Of a stretch of DNA of 45,876 nucleotides, positions 40,838 to 45,876 are shown piece by piece. The notes under the pieces are model-generated. The model saw only the letters and a list, made by a program, of their open reading frames with translations, was not told where the DNA came from and made no database searches. This DNA is from Spirochaetota bacterium (GTDB lineage: Bacteria > Spirochaetota > UBA4802 > UBA5550): contig QKCL01000004.1 of assembly GCA_003246895.1 (NCBI GenBank), positions 1 to 45,876 on the forward strand, read 5' to 3'. The translations under genes were made by a program, and so were the position numbers. The number at the start of each line of letters is the position of its first letter. Position 1 is the first letter of the stretch.

Positions 40838-42272
40838 AGTTATGAAAAAATGCTCTGTAGAGTTCAAATGCGCTGTAAACGTCGGCCTTTGATGTGAGCT
40901 CGCAGTCTGAATGCATGGCAAGTACACAGGGACCAGCGTCCAGGCAGTCCATGCCGTATCTTGACATGAGCATGGCGATTGTTCCGCCGCCGCCCACATC
41001 AATTTTACCGTTTTCGCCGGTCTGCCATGGTATGCTGTGATTCATTACGAGTGATCTGATGAACTGCATGTATTCGGCATGTGCATCATTTGTTGAATAC
41101 TTTCCGCCGCCTCCGCCGTATTTTTCAATTGAAACACCCTTTCCGAGGAATGAAACATTCTGTGGATCATTAACTGAAGAGAATGTCGGGTCCATGGCTC
41201 CGGTTACATCTGCGGAAAGTGCCCTTGATTTTTCCAGAACCCTGAATGGGGATATGTCCATTTCCATGAGTTTCAGTATTTCTTCGGTAAAGTTCAGGAG
41301 TGCAAAACTCTCCGCCCCGGTGTCTCCGTTTGAACCGGTCTCCTCTTTGTCTGAGAAATAGAGTACGGCAGTGTTGACAGGGTTCTGGACCTCAAGAAAT
41401 GCCATGAGTGATGTAAAGGCGCAGACCCTGTCGTCCTGGCCGTATCCTGCAATGATTGCGCGGTCAAAGCCTATGTCAACTGGCTGCTGTGCGGGGACAA
41501 ATTCAAGTTCTGCACATATGAAGTCCTCCTCAATGAGACCGTACTCATCGTTGAGGTATTTCAGAACATTGAATTTTACCTTGTCCTTTATGTCGGGATC
41601 ATTGACAGGTATATGGCCGCAGATGATATTCAGGTCTTCACCTTCTATTATTTTTGCCGCTTCCTTTTTCATTTGATCCTTTGCAAGGTGAGGGAGAAGA
41701 TCCGGAATTATGAATTTAGGGTCTTCCGGTTTCCCGCCCAGGTGTATATCCACTTCCTTGTTGTCCTTTGTAAAGGCCACACCATGGAGTTCGAGAGGAG
41801 TATTGACCCAGTGGAATTTTTTAATACCGCCGTAGTAATGGGACTGGAAAAGTGAAACTTCCGCGTTCTGGTAGAGTGGGTTCGGTTTCAGGTCGAGTCT
41901 GGGTGAATCAACATGGGACCCTACAAGACTGATTTTCTCAGCTGTGCCGCCTATGATGGCGGCAACGAGGCTTTTGCCCTTTATGTCCTTGTATACTTTG
42001 CTTCCCTTTTTAAGGGATTTGCACTTTTCAATCTCCTTGAAGCCCTTTTTTTCAAGGGCTGAGACTGCATAATTTATACAGAGTCTCTCTGTCTTGCACT
42101 GGCCAAGGAAATCTTTATATTTTTCGGCAAAGTCGAAAATTTTTTTCTGGTTTTTGGGACCGTATTCGGTCCAGGAACTTTCTTTTTTGTAAAACAGTTT
42201 TTCTTCAAGTTTCTTGTTGATGGATTTTTTTTCCTGAGTCAAGGTGCACCTCTTCTTTGAATGAATCTGCAT
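40836..42272 (-). CDS. M18-family aminopeptidase
   Basis: The 478-residue enzyme is a zinc aminopeptidase I (M18). Motifs are GSHVDSPRLDLKP (first zinc His and Asp), DKEETGSNG (catalytic and metal Glu), GYGQDDRVCAF, and AMHSDCELTSKADVY near the C-terminus carrying the last metal His. It would release N-terminal residues from peptides in the cytoplasm; there is no signal peptide. The ATG at 42272 has no ribosome-binding site. An in-frame TTG at 42242 is preceded by AGAGG six bases upstream and may be the real start. The gene is probably transcribed alone, ending at the hairpin after 40836. Confidence 0.9.
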   Translation of the reverse strand: MQIHSKKRCTLTQEKKSINKKLEEKLFYKKESSWTEYGPKNQKKIFDFAEKYKDFLGQCKTERLCINYAVSALEKKGFKEIEKCKSLKKGSKVYKDIKGKSLVAAIIGGTAEKISLVGSHVDSPRLDLKPNPLYQNAEVSLFQSHYYGGIKKFHWVNTPLELHGVAFTKDNKEVDIHLGGKPEDPKFIIPDLLPHLAKDQMKKEAAKIIEGEDLNIICGHIPVNDPDIKDKVKFNVLKYLNDEYGLIEEDFICAELEFVPAQQPVDIGFDRAIIAGYGQDDRVCAFTSLMAFLEVQNPVNTAVLYFSDKEETGSNGDTGAESFALLNFTEEILKLMEMDISPFRVLEKSRALSADVTGAMDPTFSSVNDPQNVSFLGKGVSIEKYGGGGGKYSTNDAHAEYMQFIRSLVMNHSIPWQTGENGKIDVGGGGTIAMLMSRYGMDCLDAGPCVLAMHSDCELTSKADVYSAFELYRAFFHN

Positions 42273-42335
42273 ACATGTGTATGTCTGATTTAGATAAGGT
42301 ACAGGTCTGTATTAGCCATGTCAAATAAAAACTGG

Positions 42336-43508
42336 CTATTGAACAGGTTCTTCTGTTCCGACTGCTGTTGTGGGGTCATTTGATGAATCCGGCCCTGCTG
42401 TAGTATTTCTTCTTTCATAGTGACCCAGAACTTCATTTGCTGTGAGTGCAGTATTATAAATTTTGATTTCATCAATTGTGCCTGTGAATTCATTACCGTT
42501 ATCTGAGCCTTCCATATCTCCAAATATAAGATCACTTGTCCCTGCAAAAATTGTCAGAGCCCATGTGTCACTAGTGCCGCCGGATAAAGAGCCATTTATG
42601 TATATGCTCTTAACTGCTCCGTTTGATGTGGCGACAATATGGTAGGTGGAGTTAGTTGAAAGTGAGCCTCTGTTCATATTGTGGGCCGATCCGACCGCCC
42701 CACCATTGGTAGTTGCAAAGTAGATAACGCTGTCAATTATATCCAGAGAGTAGCTGCATTGATTTACTCCATCCCATTTAGATACAATGTAATGGGTTCC
42801 TGCAAGGTCAGATGCGTTTGCAGTTGTCTTTATCCATGCTTCTATTGTAATGTAGTTTACATCCAGACTGTTGTCGTCGGAAACAGATACATAGTCACTT
42901 CCGTCAAAATAAAGTGAATCACCGCTTGGGAAAGAAACAGCAGTGCTGCCCCAGTACCCTCCGTCATAACCGTTCCATGAAGCACCATTGTTTGTGCCGT
43001 TGTTTCCGTATCCTGACGAATCATTTGTGGACCCATCCATGTGCCATTCACCGACAAGGCCTGGCTGGTTAAATGTCTTGGTGAATGTATCGGAAAAACT
43101 TGATGCAGCTGTCCTGGTGCTGTCGCCGTAGTACATATATATTACAAGGCCGGTCGCTGGTATTGACGGCACCTTTACCCATACGGTTGCTGTCTCTCCA
43201 ACCTGGCTCCAGTTTTCTATGTAGTAAGGTATTGAGTCACCATTATAGTTGAATCTGATATCTTCACCGTTTGCCTGGGAATTGGTGAATATGGAACTTA
43301 AACCGTCGAGTGTAATTTTTATCTGGAAGTCTGAAAGAGTTGAGCCCGAGTTTTCTGTAATTGTTATTGCTCTTCTGTAGGCAAAATCGGACCAGTTTAT
43401 CCCGCTCTTTTCTTTTAATAAATCCAGTCCCTCTCCGCACATGAACAACAGACTGATTAAGAAAAGCATGATGAGAACTCTTATATGTAATCTATCAAAA
43501 CTTTTCAT
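42336..43508 (-). CDS. DUF2341-LamG surface lipoprotein
   Basis: The 390-residue protein starts with a hydrophobic signal ending LLFMC, a likely lipoprotein Cys near residue 24. Residues 35-150 are a DUF2341 domain (WSDFAYRRAITITENSG, then YYIENW and IYMYYGDS). Residues about 160-365 form a LamG/concanavalin domain (GEWHMDGSTNDSSGYGNNGT, YITIEAWIKT, GTIDEIKIYN). This pairing is common in secreted and surface proteins of unknown ligand, often beside MotA/ExbB-type transport genes, which are absent here. AGGG lies nine bases before the ATG. It ends the minus-strand cluster that starts beyond the right edge of the window. Confidence 0.8.
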   Translation of the reverse strand: MKSFDRLHIRVLIMLFLISLLFMCGEGLDLLKEKSGINWSDFAYRRAITITENSGSTLSDFQIKITLDGLSSIFTNSQANGEDIRFNYNGDSIPYYIENWSQVGETATVWVKVPSIPATGLVIYMYYGDSTRTAASSFSDTFTKTFNQPGLVGEWHMDGSTNDSSGYGNNGTNNGASWNGYDGGYWGSTAVSFPSGDSLYFDGSDYVSVSDDNSLDVNYITIEAWIKTTANASDLAGTHYIVSKWDGVNQCSYSLDIIDSVIYFATTNGGAVGSAHNMNRGSLSTNSTYHIVATSNGAVKSIYINGSLSGGTSDTWALTIFAGTSDLIFGDMEGSDNGNEFTGTIDEIKIYNTALTANEVLGHYERRNTTAGPDSSNDPTTAVGTEEPVQ

Positions 43509-43568
43509 TGCCGGTTACCCTAATCAAATGCGTCACAGTATTAATATAATTATTATTCAGGAAAAAAA

Positions 43569-44402
43569 TTAAAATTTAATAATTAATCCGGCGGAAAGTC
43601 CTGCGGAGTGGAAAAAAACGTCTTTATCATAGACATAAAGGTGGCAAATGTTTATGAAAAATCCAGTTCTGTTCATGCGGTATTCGTAGCCCAGATGGCT
43701 GAAAGTGGTAAAGGAAATGGTGTCTGCTTTATCCGTCTCGTTGCTTATGTTCATGTAGGAGGCTCCAGCAGTAACAGATCCTGTTATCCAGTGATTTAAT
43801 GAACCTTTTACGGGTGCTGAAAATCCGGGCCCTCCGAGGGTTGTTGCAATTCCAAGTTTGTAGGGGGCGTTGTTATGGTAGATGTAGCCTCCTCTCAAAT
43901 AAATATTAAAAAAGGGGAGGCTTTCGAAGTCCCTGGAATATGAAAGGAGTGCTCCGTAACCGTATGGTATTGAGCTGCCTAGTTCTCCCATGGTTTTTGT
44001 AAAAACCGGTTCAATTTGTATTCTGTTTCTTCGGGTTGTTTCTTTTTCGGTCTTACGGGTTTCCGTGCCTGCTTTCAGTTTTTTTACCTCAGAAGGGGTC
44101 AGACTCTTGTCTCCTTCACTGTAATTTTTTCTTATGTCAAGGGCATTGAAGTTAAGTCCAAGCTTTTTTCTTATTGTGATGTCCTCTTTATAACTTTTTG
44201 TTTCATAGAGTTTTTTAATCTGATCCCGACTTACATTGAATGCGCCGTATGAATTTTTGAAAATGATTCTGTCCTCATATTTACCCTTAACTTTGCCCAC
44301 AAGAACTGTCTCGTTTTTCAGAATCAGCGTATCACCCAGAAGGGGCAACCCTATACCTGACAGTATCAACACGAAAAAAAATTGTCTAAGTGTCCTCGCC
44401 AT
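43569..44402 (-). CDS. Exported barrel-like protein with an N-terminal SH3-like segment
   Basis: The 277-residue protein has a signal peptide (FFFVLILSGIGLPLLGD). Residues 25-68 form a small strand-rich module, DTLILKNETVLVGKVKG...IIFKNSYGAFNVSRDQI. A Lys/Thr-rich linker follows, then about 140 residues of alternating strands ending HSAGLSAGLIIKF, the mark of an outer-membrane barrel. The same kind of module ends the upstream TPR protein, suggesting that the two proteins work together. The start is three bases after that gene's stop. Function unknown. Confidence 0.68.
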   Translation of the reverse strand: MARTLRQFFFVLILSGIGLPLLGDTLILKNETVLVGKVKGKYEDRIIFKNSYGAFNVSRDQIKKLYETKSYKEDITIRKKLGLNFNALDIRKNYSEGDKSLTPSEVKKLKAGTETRKTEKETTRRNRIQIEPVFTKTMGELGSSIPYGYGALLSYSRDFESLPFFNIYLRGGYIYHNNAPYKLGIATTLGGPGFSAPVKGSLNHWITGSVTAGASYMNISNETDKADTISFTTFSHLGYEYRMNRTGFFINICHLYVYDKDVFFHSAGLSAGLIIKF

Positions 44403-44405
44403 ATG

Positions 44406-45752
44406 TTACCGCATAGTTTCCCTTTTAGTAATATCCTTCTTATTAATAATAACAAATCCGATTGAAGTTTTTATTTTAATAGTATTTTTGTTCTCTTTTA
44501 CAATGTATCCGGTAAATATGTTCCCGTCTGAAATATATATCTTCATGAGTTCAGGTTTTTTTTCTGTAATTCTTTTTTCTGTATTCCTGACATTTTGGGA
44601 CCTCAGATCCCTGAGAATTCTGTTCACAGCCTCTGTTTCTTTGCTGTCGGTGGATTGATCTGAAGTCTTTTTGTCTCCATTTTTTTCAGTTGAACTGTCT
44701 TTACTTCCCAGCTTTTTAAGCTTTGAATATTTCTCAGTAATTGAGCTGAATTCCTTGTCTCTGATTTTTTTATTATTCTCACTGGCAAGATCAATGTATG
44801 GTTTTCCGGAAGTATCTGATTCTCCCATGATGTATATTCTTCTGTTGGCAGAAAGTGCAAGTTTTGATCTGGAATTCATCTCTATTATCTTTTGATAATT
44901 TTTTACAGCTTCATTTTTACGTCCCAGCTCTTCAAGTGCCCTGGCCTTGAAAAAGGCAATATTTTCGGCTTCTTTTTCTCCTGCTGATTCTTCGATGTGT
45001 TTCATTACTTCAAGTGATTCCCTGTAGGCAATGAGCCTGTATAGTTTCTTCCCCTTTTCGACAGAGTCGGTCTCATGGGACATTATTCTGTCTATTTCGC
45101 GCCTGAATCCGTCTATGTATCTCAGAAGCAGGGCTGCCGTTATTGCGATTTTGGAATCCCCGTATTGTTTTATTACATTAATGTATTTTTCTCTGGCTTT
45201 TTTGTAATCTCCCATTATGGAAAGGCAGTAGCCCTGGTGTATGAGAATACTGGCCCTCATGTTGCCATGCACATTGCCCTCCGCTAAAATTTTTGAGTAG
45301 ATTTCATTGGCTCTTGAGTATCTTTTGTTCCGTTCATGGAGGTATGCCGATTCGAGAAGGTATGAGCTGTCCTGTTCCGGATCAAGAGTTATGGGAGGCA
45401 GATCAAGAAGAAAGCGGATAAAGTTTATAATATGTATTACCGGGTATGAAAGGAGAGGGTATCTGGTTTTGAATTCAGGCTGATCAAATTTTGATGACGA
45501 CAGCGCATTTTTTATTTTCAGTTCAATAATCGCTGATTCAGCATCGTTGATCCTTTCTTCGTAAAGATCCTTGTGTGTCTTATAGTTTATAAGCAGGGAT
45601 ACATGGTCAATGTTGTTGTCTGTCCTGTTTCCTTTTTGTATGAATATCTTCATCTCTTCCAGACGTATTTCAATGTTCATCCTGTTCAAAACCATGGAGG
45701 AGACAAGTGTGGTGAGTGTTATGATTAAGAGGATCAGATCTGTTCGTTTCAT
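44406..45752 (-). CDS. TPR protein with N-terminal membrane anchor and C-terminal SH3-like module
   Basis: The 448-residue protein starts with one membrane helix or signal anchor (LILLIITLTTLVSSMVL). From about residue 130 to 320 there are TPR-like helical pairs: AYLHERNKRYSRANEIYSKI, GYCLSIMGDYKKAREKY and ARALEELGRKNEAVKNYQK. A charged linker rich in Lys, Glu and Ser leads to a final module, MKIYISDGNIFTGYIVKENK and then IINKKDI, resembling the N-terminal module of the downstream barrel protein. The ATG is one base after the stop of the phosphatase gene, so the three are one operon. It may link a cytoplasmic or periplasmic signal to the envelope; unproven. Confidence 0.68.
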   Translation of the reverse strand: MKRTDLILLIITLTTLVSSMVLNRMNIEIRLEEMKIFIQKGNRTDNNIDHVSLLINYKTHKDLYEERINDAESAIIELKIKNALSSSKFDQPEFKTRYPLLSYPVIHIINFIRFLLDLPPITLDPEQDSSYLLESAYLHERNKRYSRANEIYSKILAEGNVHGNMRASILIHQGYCLSIMGDYKKAREKYINVIKQYGDSKIAITAALLLRYIDGFRREIDRIMSHETDSVEKGKKLYRLIAYRESLEVMKHIEESAGEKEAENIAFFKARALEELGRKNEAVKNYQKIIEMNSRSKLALSANRRIYIMGESDTSGKPYIDLASENNKKIRDKEFSSITEKYSKLKKLGSKDSSTEKNGDKKTSDQSTDSKETEAVNRILRDLRSQNVRNTEKRITEKKPELMKIYISDGNIFTGYIVKENKNTIKIKTSIGFVIINKKDITKRETMR

Positions 45753-45753
45753 A

Positions 45754-45876
45754 TCATTTTACTTCAATTATAAGAACAGTTGCATCGTCCTTTAGATTTT
45801 CAATATCTGTGAACAGTGAGAAATTCATTATTATTTCACGGAGCAGTTCATCGGGATTTTTGCTGTGATTTTTTTT
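45754..45876 (-). CDS. C-terminal end of a SpoIIE/RsbU-type PP2C phosphatase
   Basis: Only the last 40 codons are present; the gene begins beyond the window. The peptide contains NPDELLREIIMNFSLF, then DDATVLIIEVK before the stop. The closing DDATVLI-type strand, with two metal-binding Asp residues, is characteristic of PP2C-like SpoIIE/RsbU phosphatases, which dephosphorylate anti-sigma-factor antagonists. No other domain can be judged. It is followed after one base by the TPR gene. Confidence 0.6.
   Translation of the reverse strand, partial: KKNHSKNPDELLREIIMNFSLFTDIENLKDDATVLIIEVK

Noticed and set aside
1-45876. tRNA, rRNA or known riboswitch
   Set aside because: Reading both strands for TψC-arm, rRNA and riboswitch-like signatures gave nothing convincing. 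A covariance-model scan would be needed to exclude small cases.

Overview
The window looks like a chromosomal segment of a diderm bacterium. Most of it has moderate G+C, and it carries many exported proteins: lipoproteins, predicted outer-membrane barrels, and LamG, FN3 and lamin-tail proteins. Housekeeping genes are scattered among them (lon, cca, rpiB, tadA, dsbD-like, hisE, hisG). The mix of CsgG-like barrel proteins, SpoIIE/PP2C, ComFB, M18 peptidase and surface LamG proteins would fit a Spirochaetota-like genome, but that assignment is an inference from gene content only. No rRNA, tRNA or CRISPR array was seen.

Bases 1-4100 form an A+T-richer accessory region. It holds the edge of an IS256-like insertion sequence, a 21-bp tandem array trapped between two similar IS termini, an Mrr-type restriction endonuclease, two lipoproteins, and several inverted and related repeats. 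From 4171 to about 10.9 kb the plus strand carries a PAS-GGDEF diguanylate cyclase, an MFS transporter, a conserved unknown, rpiB, a LamG/FN3 surface protein and cca. From 10.9 to 14.8 kb the minus strand carries a lamin-tail protein, a ComEA-like helix-hairpin-helix surface protein and a barrel-like protein. The last two meet at a seven-A run where the reading frame shifts. Then come lon and a ComFB-family gene, convergent tadA, and a NUDIX / DsbD-like / HAD operon. The next stretch has HD-GYP, LysE-type, clostripain-type and flavodoxin genes on the minus strand, then hisE-hisG and a CsgG-like barrel gene on the plus strand.

The most notable region is 28.8-34.8 kb, a tightly coupled four-gene minus-strand operon. 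The first gene encodes a DUF2207-like membrane protein whose last 45 residues are a Cys-His-Ser-Ala repeat (10 Cys, 9 His). Copies of this repeat differ only at synonymous third codon positions. Eight bases after its stop comes a radical SAM/SPASM enzyme with an N-terminal PqqD-like (RiPP recognition) segment. Two zinc-ribbon proteins follow, joined by TAATG and TGATG stop/start overlaps; one is coiled-coil and one is membrane-bound. This layout suggests a peptide-modification system in which the repeat tail of a membrane protein is the substrate of the radical SAM enzyme.

The right end (35-45.9 kb) carries a secreted protein of unknown function, a polytopic membrane protein, a membrane sensor ending in a Cys-rich motif but with no kinase, and a membrane LRR protein. 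It also has an M18 aminopeptidase, a DUF2341-LamG lipoprotein, and a cluster of a barrel protein, a TPR protein and the end of a PP2C-type phosphatase gene. Starts, domain names and promoters were judged by eye; no database search was run.
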